Shown here piece after piece: positions 1 to 13,528 of a DNA stretch of 64,000 nucleotides. The stretch comes from Phallusia mammillata (lineage: Eukaryota; Chordata; Ascidiacea; Phlebobranchia; Ascidiidae). The notes under the pieces are model-generated. The model saw nothing but the letters and a program-made list of their open reading frames with translations. It had not been told where the DNA came from and did no database searches. The stretch covers positions 48,508 to 112,507 of the forward strand of contig QLIY01000497.1 in assembly GCA_003260075.1 (NCBI GenBank), given 5' to 3'. The stretch's first letter is position 1, and each line of letters begins with the position of its first letter. The position numbers and the translations under genes were made by a program.

Positions 1-680
1 CCCTCCATAAATTTTAGTTAAAATTCTTAAAATCTAAAAATCTTTTAGAAACGTGTAACTAGTCGTTGATGGCTTAATCAGATCACATCATTAACGAATT
101 TGTTGTTTAAGTTACCCAGACGTTACGTTGTGACATTTGGCCCTTGACATTTTAATGGCAAGCATTTCTCTTTTAACACGACCTCTCTTGATGGCGCAAA
201 TGCTGAACTGATATACAAGCGATTGGCCAATACCGGGTGGGAAGCGGTGAGACCCACAACCCAACAAGTTCCTATTGATTGCGCGTGTCTTTATCGTTTA
301 TTGGCCTGTCGGAAGGAAGTTTTAAATATCAATTAAGGCGCTTGAAATAGATTAGCCCACTGACAAACAGCTGTTTAACCACATGTGGTTTGGTATACTT
401 TGTGGTCACGTCAAGAAAACAAGTTTTGTTTGCAGTATTTTGCCATTGTAGCCTTGTTTAAAATACTGATGTGCCGAAATTTGGCGGTAATTTTTAAGAA
501 CTATACAGACTTGAGTATTGCTGGATCAAAAACATAAATGTCATAATCCGAGTAGGAGTATGTTCTTCTAAGATTTTAAATGTGACTATTGTTATTATTG
601 TTGTAAAACATGCATCATTGTATACAAGATCCTGCAATTACGTTTTTTGTGAAAAAAATTTTGCTCTTTACAAAACCCAC
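1..680 (-). other. start of Wnt9 intron 4, no exon seen
   Basis: This stretch follows the donor at 679-680 of the last visible Wnt9 exon. I looked for the next Wnt exon, expected to encode a GFKETAFLY-like block, on the minus strand and did not find it. No other coding sequence is supported here. Confidence 0.6.
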
Positions 681-3600
681 CTTTATCAAGCATCTTGATC
701 CTGGAGCTTCCCAGCGAACAATTCCACTTTTCGTATCTAAACTGATACTGGCATTCGGCCGCGGCTATGTGGGTGGCCTCGCTTAGCACCTGAGGCATCC
801 CTGGGTCTCTTCTACATTTTTTCAACTGGCTCGCAGTCAACGCAAAATTGTTGCACATTCTTCTAGCTGCCCGTCGGTCAATGTTCCGCGGCTCCACCAA
901 TGGGGTGAAGTTCCCGAATTTGGACTTCATAAAAGCTGTATAGGATGCGAAGCTATCTTCGTCCAGTCCAAGAAACGGTTCAGAATTCGTAGTGAACCTT
1001 GAGGTAGCGTTTTCTGAAGTCCTGTTGGCGGATAATAGAGATTGGTCTGCCACGTATTGTCTTGCATCGTCAAACTGGGCAACACGAGAAGGAATTTGCG
1101 CATTGGTAAACGATGTTGACACAATGTAGGAATTCAAGTGAGCTTTGTTTAAGTCCCGTTTCTTTCCACTTTCTCGTTCACTTCTTACTCGTCCAAGATC
1201 TCCACTCATAAGCTTCACAATACGCCTGGAAACCTCAGTTCCATTTTTTGATTGTCCGTCAGTTGGGTGACGTCGTCTACTCGCCCACGTGGTCTGATGA
1301 CGTCGGTTGATGGCCGCTTGCGTGTCACGTGGTTGATGAGTATGTGAGGTTACAGTAGATTGGGGGTAACGTCTTGGAGGTCGCTTCCAATCCCCAGGTG
1401 AAACTCGTCTTGTGGGGGGTAATGTACTCGACTTCTGTGAATGATGAGTTCGATAGTTTCGCCTGCCTCCGCTTGACGGGACCTAGACCGTATGGTTTCA
1501 GTTTCAACTGGATTTAAGAGTTTAGATCAGTGGTTCCCAAACAGTGGTTATGTTATAGTTACGTGACGGTATAGATAATAAATTTAGTTTTTTTTACATA
1601 GGAGGTAACTGAATTTTTTTCGTTGTTTTTAGAGGTAGCGACAAAAAAGTTTTAGGAACACGCTTTTCTAAACAAAATTCTGATTTTAAAGTGTTTTTTT
1701 AGCTTTTGGTTTGCCAATTTATTGAGAGTTTTATTTCGACAAATGCGCGAAATACTTGATGTTGTTTGTTAAAAAGAGTGCGCCTTTGGTTTACAAAAAG
1801 CTAAAGAATCCCTTTTAATTAACATATATTGTCGAAAAACAAACGGTATGCTTTTAACATTAAACAACTTGCAGGACCAAATTAAAAACACCTTGTTAGT
1901 ACCTTTGTGTATTCAGACCTGTAACCATCATGTCCATCGATTTTCGAATAACTGTCTGAAGCTCCTGCAAACAAAAGTACACAGATTAGCATATGGAATC
2001 ATTTAAATCACAAACCAGTCGCCAAAAATCTACCTTTAGATCGGTCTTTTGGTATTGGACTAAGGTTGACCGGTTTATAATCGCGTGATGGTTCTGGTAA
2101 ACCTGGGTTCTCTGTGTCTCCGTCAAGGTTAGTTGCAGCCGCCAACGATGAGGCTTGTATGTCCCACAGGTTCCGCAGCTGCCCCTTTCCCGTGAGTCTA
2201 CAAAATTGAATGAGTTTTAGGGTTGGGGCTACTTATGTCAAAGTTTACAACTGTCACAAAATTGTTCGATTGAGTGGTTAGAGGAAAAATGTTTGTTCTC
2301 TTCAAATTACTTTTACATAAGCCCACTAATGCGTGTTTCCTGCAGCGAGGAGAGGTGTTTATTTATGGGCGTAGTTGAAACATAAAATGACTTTAAAGAT
2401 CACGAACAGATATGTGTTTGTTAGAGATCAATGTAGATAAATTATAGCGTTCTTATATGTGTACCACAATACCAGCAATTCGTAAAACCGAAAAGTAATT
2501 ACACCAAACAAAACAGCAAAATCTAAATGATGCCATTCTGGTAAATATATAAGATTAATAACCTACTGAAGGTGACCAAAAAGGACGTTGAAACGTCGGT
2601 AAAACCAATGTATTTGCGAGAAAAGCATCGTTTAGTTCACATATTAAACAAAAGTAGTTTGTCAGGTATTGTCGTCGACGTGGCCTTCATACAAAAAACT
2701 GAACAAAAACATTCTTAACGTACGAAGGATTCGCTTATACCCGCTACAAGAATGTGTCTCTATTTCCGTAGTGAACTGATACGTGCAGTCACAGGACAAT
2801 CGCCGGCGTCGCTCTTTACTTGCTTTTTCACAAAATGGCGACAAAACCGTCGAGCTTCCCACGACAGAAATGTTGGCAACCAAACAACACCGACTCGCAT
2901 TGCACCACTGCAGTGAGATTTAATTTAACCAAACAAGGTCTTGATAATAGATGGCCACAGCGCCAACCTCAACACTTTCTATAGACTGGTTAAGAAACGA
3001 ATAAGGAGATTAGATTAACCAGCTGAAAGGCCTTTTCAAGGGGTTCATATGTTAAGTTGGTGTCTGACTTTTTTACTTTGATTTCTGTTTACAGTCTTAG
3101 TTTAAATTACCGTTGATCTGTTTTTGTGTTTTCGATCCCAGTGACAAAGAAATCGGCGTAAGGTTGTGCTGCTTGAATGTTGTATGCAAAGTTTCCCTCA
3201 AATCAAATTCCACTAATGTTTTTGTTGTTTTAAACAATGCCGTTACTAAAGTTATCCTGTTATTTATTACCGAGCAGTACACAAACTGAACGAAAACTTT
3301 ACCACCTGCATTCACTTAAATCGAAACACATAGTTTATTTGGCAAGTATTACTTCTTTCATTAATGGACTTTCTATTTATATATACAACATGATATTTAG
3401 TAACACTGTCTGCCATGTTAGCGCAGTAATGGATAATTAGCCGAAAAACCCTGACATTATTCACGTGAAGTATGATTCATTGTGTTACTTGCCGGCGGAT
3501 TCAACCCACACCTGTATAGGTGAACTGTAATGATTCTCCACCCACATAGGTTTAACAATGCATTTTAAAACTCATTGGCTGTGGGGCATTGTGCTTTAAA

Positions 3601-6600
3601 AGGGTTAATACAAAGGAGTTAGCGCCCTGAAACCAAATTTTTACTATTGGTTTATGTGGAACTGATAAAAATGATGCCAGCGCGGATGTTGCTCTTGTTT
3701 CACCGCGCAGCCGATTTTCCAAGTCAGCAGAGCGGCAAGAGTTGCGACAAAGCGACCGCGCGCAATTAACATCTCGTAGAAGAAGAGAAAGTAGCGCAGT
3801 GTCACTAATGGTCCGTATTAAGGAAGCTTCCTCGCTCGCCTCTGCCCCCGTACATAGTTCCGACCCAGAAAGGTTTGTTGACTAAACAAGCTCGAAATTA
3901 GTAAGTAAGCGCGTTACGCAACTTGTTGGGCGTTGTATTTTTAACTTTGAAAGTCATTTTTTATGCCTGTCTATTGGCCATGCGTGAAGATTGACTGCAC
4001 ATGTATTCAAATCCGATGAGTAAGAAACTGTGGTGTAATAATGTTAATTTGTTTACTGTTTCCAATGTGACATCACTTATCAGAAATGGAAAATCAGTAA
4101 CATTCATTAAGGATGGACAAAAACAACTAAGTGTTAAAATTCCCTCATTTCAAACATCTTTTTACCACAAGACATTAAAAAAAAACACTGGGCTTTGCGT
4201 CAGACGAATGGAATTCAGGTAGTATATAATGGAAAAGGATTGCAGGTTATTTGCGGGGTTGTAGGTAATGGCTTTCTGCTAAGCTCCCGCCTTGTCCTAC
4301 TGTCTTCCTGCACCCTAATGGCCTCGAGTAAGGATAAACAGTGCATGCGCCACAAATGCACTTGTCCTTTGGCTGATACGGCACCTGCGGCCGTTTCTGG
4401 CCCTTTATTGGGCCCAAGGTAACCAAAACCCGCTGTAAATTGTTCCTGGTTGGTGGAAACTGACAACAGAACCAAAACACCGCTCGTTTCACGTTACCTA
4501 ATCGTTCCTCGCGAAAGGCTGGGTGTGCATTGGCATGGAAAGCCGCACGGCTGACCAGAATGTTTGTTAAAGTTTATGTATGTCGCGGACTGGGTGAGTT
4601 AGAGCTCGTGGGCGAATATGAAATGTCTCGTCATTTCAGTGTTATCCACGTTATTTATCGATTGGCTGTTTCTCTTTAGCAAGAACTGTTCTCTCAAAAC
4701 ACGTAATGTATAGTTTTTCCGCGCCATGAACTTTGGGCGTTTGAGTGTTTGTGTCTACACATCTAGTTCGCTTTTGGAGTACAGACAACTGCCCACAGGA
4801 TTTGGTGAATAACTGCATGTTTTGTGCCAAAAACCCGGTCATCATCCTACACGAAACATTGCCCACAAAAGGCGAATCAAATCCTGTCTTTCCCGTCTTT
4901 ATTGTCGAGGTCCTCAACACCAACATCCACAGTCTAATGCCACAATCCTTATCACAAGTAACTCATTCTTCTCACGCTTAGTAACAAGATTGGCGGATTT
5001 GTCTGTTTTCGAGTGAGTGGGCTGTCAAGTGCACCAAACTCCTCTATTTCAGTCTGTTTATAGAACAAGTGATCTCTTATTTGCCAACCCTAACACTAGA
5101 CCATGTCGTGGGAACGCCATCTAAGACAGATGATCAATTTCCGAGGTCAGAGCCAAGTGATTTATCAGTTGCCAGGATATGATTTCCATCTAGAGGGTGA
5201 CTTAAAGGTGTTTACATGGAATAATGAAATGAATCGGAGATCAGCAGTGCGAAAACTATAGTAGAAAAGGTTTTATGTCTTCTGTTTTGAAAAAAATAGA
5301 ATACAACCCTAAATTATCGTACGATTTTGTTTTGAGAATCAAGTACACGTTTTCACAATTGTTACATCAATTCGCTACAAGTGGTTGTAAATTTCAAACG
5401 TTTGGATGCGGTTTAAATCCCTTAAAACTTCTTAAACGTAGAAACGCTATCAGCAAGCCATTATGCATTCAATACAATCACACATCGGTGTGTGTGTATG
5501 CTGAAATAGTTGTCTGTTTAACAAGTGCTTGATACTATTTCCGTCTGCGAGGTACTCTAAACCAATCTCAGCACGTCAAATGGAAAAGAAGACCCAATAG
5601 GAGTGACCGATTTGCTCAAAGGGCGTCATACCGACGCAATCACACACTCAAGGGGTCCCTGAACAGCGCAATTTCAGCCTGTGCAAATAAAAAGTGACGA
5701 TATACTTTCGAACGATTTTTGGCATGATTGTTCAGCAGCCCTCGCAACAAGTTCTAAATAAAAACTCTTTGTATGTTTTATAACTTTTGAGTTTTGGAAT
5801 ATGTTGGTGATTTGATTTGTTTAAGCGACGCATTGCTGTATGACTAAAATAGCGTCCTAATAGTGCAAGATTATGCGACTCGTTTGTAGTTAACTTTTTT
5901 TGAAATGATAAAGAAAAAATGCTGTTTTTTTTTATTGAACTAAAGAAATTACTTGCGTATATATACCTATGTAATTTCCTAATGTGAAGATGTATGAAGT
6001 TTGGTTTATTTGGGACCAAAGATTATGGTTACCAAAAACAAACCTATTGGGCTGTACATGCTCACACAAGTCGCTGAATTAATAAATATATTGTAAGTAC
6101 GTTTGTAGGTATTGGACTGCACAGTACACAGTGCCTACTACTATTTTAAGTCGTCATAATATATTTTTTATCGCGTTGGAGTGTACAGAGGTATATTCTC
6201 TCTTATTCATTCAGATACCCCGTAGAAAACAAAAGGCGGAAAGTTGTGCGCTTACAACCCATTCATAAATTCAATCACCCCGCCACGGCGAGATGTAACG
6301 ATTGTAAGACAACTTGTCAACACTGTAAACAAGCGATTAACAAAGGCTTAAACCGTGCTCGACAACCGAACGTTATCTCGAAGCGCTCTTGGAGAGGGTC
6401 AGTCGTACCGGTCCTGAAAGTTGGGCAGACACCTCTGTGCCAAATTCCCCCCATGTCTATTCAGCACATCAGCTCCACAACATCACCATAATGGCAACGC
6501 ATGTTTATGGGCAAGCAGTAACATAAGTCGCGGCTATTGAATTGGTAAAGGAACGCTTAACTATCCCATCGCCCGCTGGCATCAACACAACTTTGATTAT

Positions 6601-7552
6601 GTGCTCTGGCTTAGGTTAAAAAGTGCCTCGCAAAACGTAGAGATTTTTTCGAACACGTATGCGGTAGAAAATGCTAGCAAGGCCTTGCAAGCACAAAAGT
6701 GTTTGTCGTTACAATTTGTGGGACACCTGGGTTGTGCCCGCTTGCATAGCGATGTGGGAACAGTGATTGTACGTGTTTAGCGAGCGTGAGCACCACCAAC
6801 AAACTCAGGTCTACTGTCTCCGTAAACAGCAACTTGCAGCACACAATTTACACAACAGGGCACCTAAAAGGCTCGTGCCATCAGTGCGCTAACTTCAATG
6901 GCGACTTTGGCATTACCAACACCACCACAGACTTGTGTAATTGGCAACATAACGTCAGAGCAATGTTATGTGGTCAACGCAATTGACTTTTCGCCCTATA
7001 GAAGCTAGCGTAGAGTTATTGGTGCGAATTTGCCTTGCTTACTGATGCTCCCAGTTTACGCTCTGTTTCGTCAAATAATCGCATCTCCCCGCTTCCCATC
7101 CATTGTGTCTGGTTATGCGAGCAAATATTTTATGTCAAAGCTATCGTTTTGCGCAAAACGTTGAAAAGTAGATATGCTCAGATTTAAAATTTTCGCATTA
7201 CCATATTTTTTAAATTAAAATAAATCTGCGAATTTAAACAATTACTCTATTTTTTATCAAGGTTTAGGCGCGATAAAATAATTACCAAATGTCTCACAGC
7301 CGACAATTTTTTGACACAGGCTTATTTGATATTTTTGTACATGCCTAAATGGTAATTGATACATACTCATGATAAAGTGGTTGGTTTTACAAATGTTAAG
7401 AATTGGTGGTTGCACAAAATGAAAGACCTTCATAATACTGCCCTGTTACAATTAATTTAAATTTAGTAAACTTACCCGAAATATCCATCACAGGATACGA
7501 TCATCGCAGTAAATTGAACAAAAAGAACTTGCACCACCGTTGAAGTTAACAT
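681..7552 (-). CDS. Wnt9: Wnt9-like secreted ligand, N-terminal four exons (partial)
   Basis: Wnt ligands are secreted, lipid-modified signals that bind Frizzled receptors. Coding exons on the minus strand are 7552-7476, 2197-2034, 1964-1919 and 1225-681. All junctions are GT-AG and all phases agree (2, 1, 2, 1). Exon 1 gives a signal peptide (MLTSTVVQVLFVQFTAMIVSC) and ends DGYFG, joined to LTGKGQLR; vertebrate Wnt9 proteins have a very similar YFGLTG start. The Wnt core begins in exon 4 near residue 225 (LTASQLKKCRRDPGMP), followed by ECQYQFRYEKWNC near 253-265 and LDKG at the donor. That is where Wnt9 normally continues with the GFKETAFLY exon, which I do not find in bases 1-680, so the gene runs off the left edge. 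The palmitoleoylated serine would lie in the missing part. About 170 residues between signal peptide and core are extra compared with vertebrate Wnt9. Exon 4 could extend upstream, since its frame stays open to 1482, but the acceptor at 1226 fits the phase. Intron 1 is 5.3 kb. Confidence 0.86.
2198..7475 (-). other. Wnt9 intron 1, 5.3 kb, no gene seen
   Basis: The interval lies between two phase-matched Wnt9 exons. Short open frames here have no recognisable content and no splice context. Around 3670-3860 there is a locally GC- and CpG-richer pocket in otherwise AT-rich DNA, which could be an intronic regulatory element; this is inference only. Confidence 0.5.
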
Positions 7553-8010
7553 CTTTTCTCAAGATCAAACTTCTCACAAACAAAACAACCAAAAGGTATA
7601 TCCCTCAGATTTCCAATTTAAAAAACTCCACTCAATAGAAATAAGTAGTGCAGCAAACTGTTCAGAATGAATTTATTCGTAAGAAAGAAATATCCAACCT
7701 CCAGTTCAGCTCGCCTCTTAGACTGAATGATCCCGTTTTTTTTCTTCGTATTCGCTCAGTTGTGAAGACGCGCGTTTATAGCTCAATGCGTCGCCTCTGC
7801 CAGGCAGCGTACCGTCACCACGCGCTGAAATCAAGAGTAACCTCGCAGAGAATTTCAAACAATCTGCCTCGGAATTGCTTCCGCCGTCCAAGCTTAAATG
7901 ATCGAGTCAGTTTCTCACGCGCTCCCGACGGAAATAAAGGCCCCGCGCTGACTTGAGATTGGCTCTGAGTGACGTCAGAGCACCGGATGACGTAGGCGGT
8001 AAATGTAAAG
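7553..8010 (-). promoter_or_regulatory. candidate Wnt9 promoter with CRE-like sites
   Basis: This is the DNA just upstream of the Wnt9 start codon. It contains a perfect palindromic TGACGTCA at 7970-7977 and a related TGACGTAG at 7988-7995, in a stretch richer in GC than its surroundings. TGACGTCA is the classical CREB/ATF binding site. The transcription start itself cannot be placed from sequence alone. Confidence 0.3.
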
Positions 8011-8252
8011 CGGCAACAGATTTCTTAATCTAATTTCCTTCCACCTGAATTGTTTCTTTTTGTCGTTATCTGTGCCTGCAAAAATGATGCGGTGGTTAAT
8101 GTGTTTAAAGATACTATTGACACTTGGTATTTGGTTTTGACGATTCATTAAAATATTGAAGTATTTCTTTATTTATTATTTTAGTTCTGAAATTTTCAAG
8201 CATTTTAGTTTTATTTCATGGTCCAAAAATTTAAATTTAAGTATACGACTAT

Positions 8253-8513
8253 AGGCCTACTTTTTGGAAAACATAGGACCGAAAATACAGTACTTTGGAT
8301 ATTTCACGCAGACACCTTAACCTGATTTGTGCTTAGTCTTACTCGGCAATTTACCAGCTGGAAGTTTTTATCGCAAAGGGGGGGGGGCAGGCCTACTTTT
8401 TGGAAAACATAGGACCGAAAATACAGTACTTTGGGTATTTCACGCAGACACCTTAACCTGATTTCTGCTTAGTCTTACTCGGCAATTTACCAGCTGGAAG
8501 TTTTTATCGCAAA
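8253..8513. repeat. 125 bp direct duplication split by ten G
   Basis: Bases 8253-8377 and 8389-8513 are nearly identical (I see two substitutions). They are separated by a run of exactly ten G (8378-8387) plus one c. Two contig ends or two alleles that overlap but were not merged would look like this. Confidence 0.75.
8378..8387. repeat. run of exactly ten G
   Basis: One of seven runs of exactly ten G in this window; it separates the two copies of a 125 bp duplication. Confidence 0.85.
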
Positions 8514-9950
8514 CAATTCTGTTGCAAGTACACGAAAGCTCGGACAGGCGTAATACAAAGTCAAATTCGAGTTTGCAGGAAAATAACCAACATTGGGTGT
8601 CAGGCTACATCGCTAAGCAAACAAAACTAGATTCCCACGAATCGACCCCTCTTCCGGCGGTGTTATGGTAACATTCCACTTGGTCAAATTCACTAGTACC
8701 TCCCTAGCTTACCCCTCACCCTCTCATACTAAAATGACATCATGCACATTTCTGTGCAGTTTTGAAGACCAAGCCTAAGTGCTGCCTTTTTTCACAGTTT
8801 TCGCTCGCCTGCACAAAGTGGGTTCCTGAACGAGTTTCGTGCAGTTGAGCGCAACTAACTGAACACACAGTAAGATGCTTTTAGTTTAGACTTAATTAGA
8901 TGAATAGCTGGGGTCAGCCCTGAAGCGCCGATGCAGCCTACGTCTTGCTCTGTGGTGAATGTTTGGTGTCCGGCTGTTTCTGTGTAACGCCTTCAATGGG
9001 CCTATGATTCTAAGATGGCGTACTATGATTTCTAAGGTGCTTCTAGTATTATTTTTTTTGAAATTTCTTGACAACACTAATCGAACCTGTCTGTGTACGT
9101 TACTAAAAAACTTCTGACCAGTCATTTCAGTAGCCACACGACCTATTTTTATGGGATTAAACTGGCTACTGAAGAACAAATAAGTCGTAGATATGTTATC
9201 TCGACACCACAAACAACCAGTCGCCAACAACACAAACATTTTTTATTTCTACAGCAAACTGTTCGCGCCGCTATACTTTCGATTAATCGCGTTTTAATTT
9301 TTAAACAAATATGACTAGCTTTGTCGATCCGGGCAAAAGTTATGAATCAGCCTGTATTTTTGCTGCGTGGCTGTTGCCGGGCGCCAAACACAATATATTT
9401 GCTAATATGCGCTTGTTGCGAAATCCAGAAATAAACAATCAAAGCGATTTATTAATTTGTTTTCTTGCAAACATTTGGGCCATTAACTTTAATACAGCAA
9501 AAGTTAAAACGTTGTAATAAAGCAAGTCTTCATTGCATACAATTTTCTGACAATTTCGTGTTTTAATTATATGAAAGTTATATCAAACTGCACAAATATA
9601 TTGTGAACTGTAGCTATTCTTAACAAGAGTTTAAATTTGGATTAAGTGCTGAACTGTTCACTTTGGTTAGGACTGTTTTGCTTGGTAAATTGAATTGATT
9701 GTCAAGTCTACATAAACATCCCTTTCCTTGTTACGGATATGCGTGTTTAGAGAACGAAACTGAATCAGTAATTGAGACCAAATGTTTCCTACTGCAAAGC
9801 GTTTCTGAATTTCTGACACAGTTTCATTACGTCAAAAATGTACTTTGAAGTGTTAGCGTAATTTTGCGCAATTTTTGTGCAATAAATTACAACGTCATTT
9901 ACAGAATTGGTCCGAAAATTCTAACCTTCGACGGCCTATACTTTTTGAAA

Positions 9951-10527
9951 ATCGAAATTTTAACAAATAATATGCAGTGTTTGTTTAAAGCTGTTACTAA
10001 CTGCATCCGCGGTGTTAGGCAAGTTTCTGCATGCTTAATATCTCCTTGGTATCAATATTTACTGTACTGTTTTTACGTGATTTAAAAAAAATACCAGGTT
10101 GTTTGCATGTTTACAAATATTACACCGTATTGAGTCAACCAAAAACTTCCCTTGGAAAAATTCGTTGGCCTTATCTTAGTCATTGTGCTTGGGGATAAAC
10201 TAGCATTCACTCGTAAACCCGTTAAGGGGGGGGGGGAATATCGAAATTTTAACAACAGATATGCAGTGTTTGTTTAAAGCTGTTACTAAATGCATCGGCG
10301 GTGTTTGGCAAGTTTCTGCATGCTTACTATCTCCTTGGTAGGGGGGGGGGTCAATATTTGCTGTAATGTTTTTTTGCGTGATTTAAAAAAATACCAGGTT
10401 GTTTTTGCATGTTTACGAATATTACACCATACGGAGTCAACCAAAAACTTTCGTTGGAAAAATTCGTTGGCCTTATCTTAGTCATTGTGCTTGGGGACAA
10501 ACTAGCATTCACTCGTAAACCCGTTAA
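9951..10527. repeat. direct duplication of about 275 bp split by poly-G
   Basis: 9951-10225 and 10240-10527 are two diverged copies starting with atcgaaattttaac and ending with cccgttaa. Eleven G (10226-10236) separate them. The second copy has a further run of ten G (10341-10350) at a point where the first copy reads straight through (ttggtatcaat). The divergence looks allelic rather than identical. Confidence 0.7.
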
Positions 10528-13333
10528 CAATGCGACGCTTCCAATCTAAATCCCATCACCGGACGGGAAAAAAATACGGCCAATGTTTGGCGCAGAATTG
10601 GGGTGAAATAGTTTTGCTTTCCTCACTAATAGTCATTACTAACTGGCACAACTGTAAGCCTAGACAACTGAATACATCTCCAATTATGGACTGTTAGAGA
10701 AATTTCGGGATTAGTTCCTTTGTTGTACCGGCGTTTCCCTCTGTGACGTAATATTGGGGTTTGCACGCTCTACAAAACATTGTTGTCACCTTATTGTGTA
10801 AACGTACGTCACTACTTGAAGCATAGAACAAGAGTTCTTTTCAAACAAAACTATACTGTCATCTTTTATGTCACCAGTGTTCAACTTTCGAAGTTATTTC
10901 CTTTCCGCATTAAATAGTTGCGCACTTTAAAACGTTTTTGTAATTAATTAATAACTAGTTGATGACGGGCTGATAACATAATACGACAAGATATAAGATG
11001 TTTATTCGGTCATTTTGCTTACTATCGCTACCGAGTTATATAGATGATAGCCATTGCGTCGATACCAACAATAACCTTACTACCAATAAAAACTTTAATG
11101 TATAAACATCAGTTTTATTTTTCTTAAAGTTTATTTGTTTTCTTAACGTTTAAAGGTATTTATATCTTGCCTTCAAATAAGTTTAATTTATATTTTTACT
11201 CATCTTCAAAAGATATTGCTTGTCTATAGCCACACAAAACAACCCGTTTCGTGTTCAAAAATGAACTACTCTGTTAATGTCTGGATGTAGAACACTTGCG
11301 GTCTGTCCTTTCCTTAATTCATTTTCCAATCATACTTCGCTTATGTACTCCTAAAACCATTTCACATCATAGTGAAGTCAACATTTCAAAATCGGCAAGC
11401 AACAAGACTGAATTTTGTCGGATGCATTTTTTCTTTACTCAAGTCCTCATATACCTGTGTGGTGGCCCGTCGTGCTTCTATTGTACTTGCACTGCGCACA
11501 GAGACGCCCAACCCAGCGGAAGCCGCTCCGGACGAGGCGCTTTTGATTCACTCAGCGTTTTAATCCCCTCGTATTTAATTAATATTACTCGATTAGGACT
11601 TGTTGAACGGCGGGATGGTACGTGTTAGTGATGGGTTTTGTTTTTCAGCTCAAGTTGTGTTCAATGGTATGGTGGTGGTTTAGTTGACCGAAGTTTTTTG
11701 GTTGTAGTATTTTACGATTTTGGAAAGATACTTTACATACACTGGCGTTCGCTGATACCACTAATTCGTAGCATATTATACCCTAAATATTTATGCACAA
11801 AAATATTTTCGCACTTGATTCTCGTCGCTTCATATTTGAACAAGGTGGTTATGGTGTATTAGTATTTAAATAATAATAGACATTAAAAACAGTTAAGAAA
11901 CTGTCGATACGTTGTAATGGCTTACACATATACGTTGGCTTAATATTCTTTCTGAGAATATTAAAAACCACGAATTGTATGCCAAATAATAATAGTTTCT
12001 GAATTTAAACTATTGCTGTTCAATTGACTCATTTTCTTCCAAGCGACGGCTATGTGTGATTCTAAATGGTTTAATCACATTGAGTAATCTTTGAATATGT
12101 TGAGTAAATATATCACTGTGGTTTGCCTTGATTACCCATTTATACCATTCATAATCTTTTTCGACTGGTTTTTAATCTAAGCGTCAATATTGAAATTTGC
12201 GATTAGAGCAGTGTGCTACTTGCATTCATATGCTCTTAAAGACCATCTACAGTGTAGATTCTACACTGAATCACTGACAATCTTCACAAATCTACACTGA
12301 CAGGCAAAAATCTCACATTTTCAAATCCGCTAGATAGAAGTAAAGAGTAGAAGTCTAAAACATATTGTTTATCTGGTAAAATTGTGCAAATAACAACATA
12401 TCTAATTATCTATACCCCTGTGTCGTGTAATACAACTATGGCCTTACACTTTCGCAATTGCTTTTACATAAGTGGCAATTTACCAACGTCAGTCATCACG
12501 TGGTAATTTGAAATATGTTTGTTCCCCAAGCACCGAACGCACGAAGGTTTCTTTGCCCTGTGGGGAGCGTTAACAACAACAAATTCAAGTTGATAAACAA
12601 ACGAACGCGGTTCGAATCCCATCGTAACAAAGTGCATTTCCCCATTAAAAACATTGACATTCGCTGACGTATATGGTGCATAGCCTAGTCGTCCGAAAAT
12701 GGGCGTATAAGATATTCTTATGTAAAACATAAGCAAAAGTGCGAGTTCCTGGAAGTTTACTTAATATTTCAAGAGAGTCGATTCCAGTACTGTAAACATC
12801 AGACATGATAGTGTCATATTTTAAAACATTTTATTTCGGAACATGGCCTTTGTCTATACGTAAAACAGGCAAAGCACAATAGCAACACGAAGCAAGATTA
12901 GATAAAGAATAAGATAAGCCTAATTTATAGCAAAAATCTCATTACACAAATTCAAAGTAAAATTTTTTGCAGAAATTTTTTTCGCATATTCTTGTACAAA
13001 TAAATAATGTGGATCATACATCTGTTTGTTGCATTCAATTGTCCAACTTAGTTAAATACCCACTATTATATTGTTGGCTTTGTGCACTTCCTGCAAGTTA
13101 ATTGTTGCGGCGTGGGATAGAGAAAGCGTAAAAGTGGGTCAAACGAAACTTAGAGGAATCTCAGCACGCGAGCTAATAACACGGAAACTAAATGTCCGGT
13201 TTGTTACGTACATGTAAAAAGTAATGGTGCTACTGAGGCCCCATAAAACGACATTAATTTATAATGCTAAACAGAATCATTGCGAAAACTTGCATAAACC
13301 TCAAACTTAATTAAGATGAAAAATATGCTGGTA

Positions 13334-13528
13334 CAGTGTTTCCCAACGTTTTCAATGCTTTTTCTTTCACCATCTTTTAGGCTAAACCTCATGTGGAGTT
13401 AGTAAATATATGAAATAATAAATACTTTTTGAAGTAGATCAACATTTGTACTTCGTATTGTGGTCATCGGCTTACTAAAACATAGGGACTCATTTAAGCC
13501 GGTAAATTAGGGATTATGAGAAACACTG
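13334..13528. mobile_element. short hAT-like MITE, 195 bp
   Basis: The left end reads CAGTGTTTCCCAACG and the right end ATGAGAAACACTG, which are inverted copies over the outer 10 or so bases. The flanking 8-mers tgctggta and tgcctgca agree at only five of eight positions, so the target-site duplication is weak. No coding sequence. Confidence 0.45.

Noticed and set aside
1527..1560. Possible hAT left end (CAGTGGTTCCCAAA) near 1527
   Set aside because: I could not find a matching right end or a target-site duplication nearby.
7648..7956. 102-codon frame next to the Wnt9 start, plus strand
   Set aside because: No homology recognised, antisense to the likely Wnt9 promoter, composition not protein-like, and no splice partners.
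12464..12736. 90-codon minus-strand frame containing a ggttcgaatccc motif
   Set aside because: The motif is a B-box-like SINE trace without an A-box; the frame has no recognisable content.
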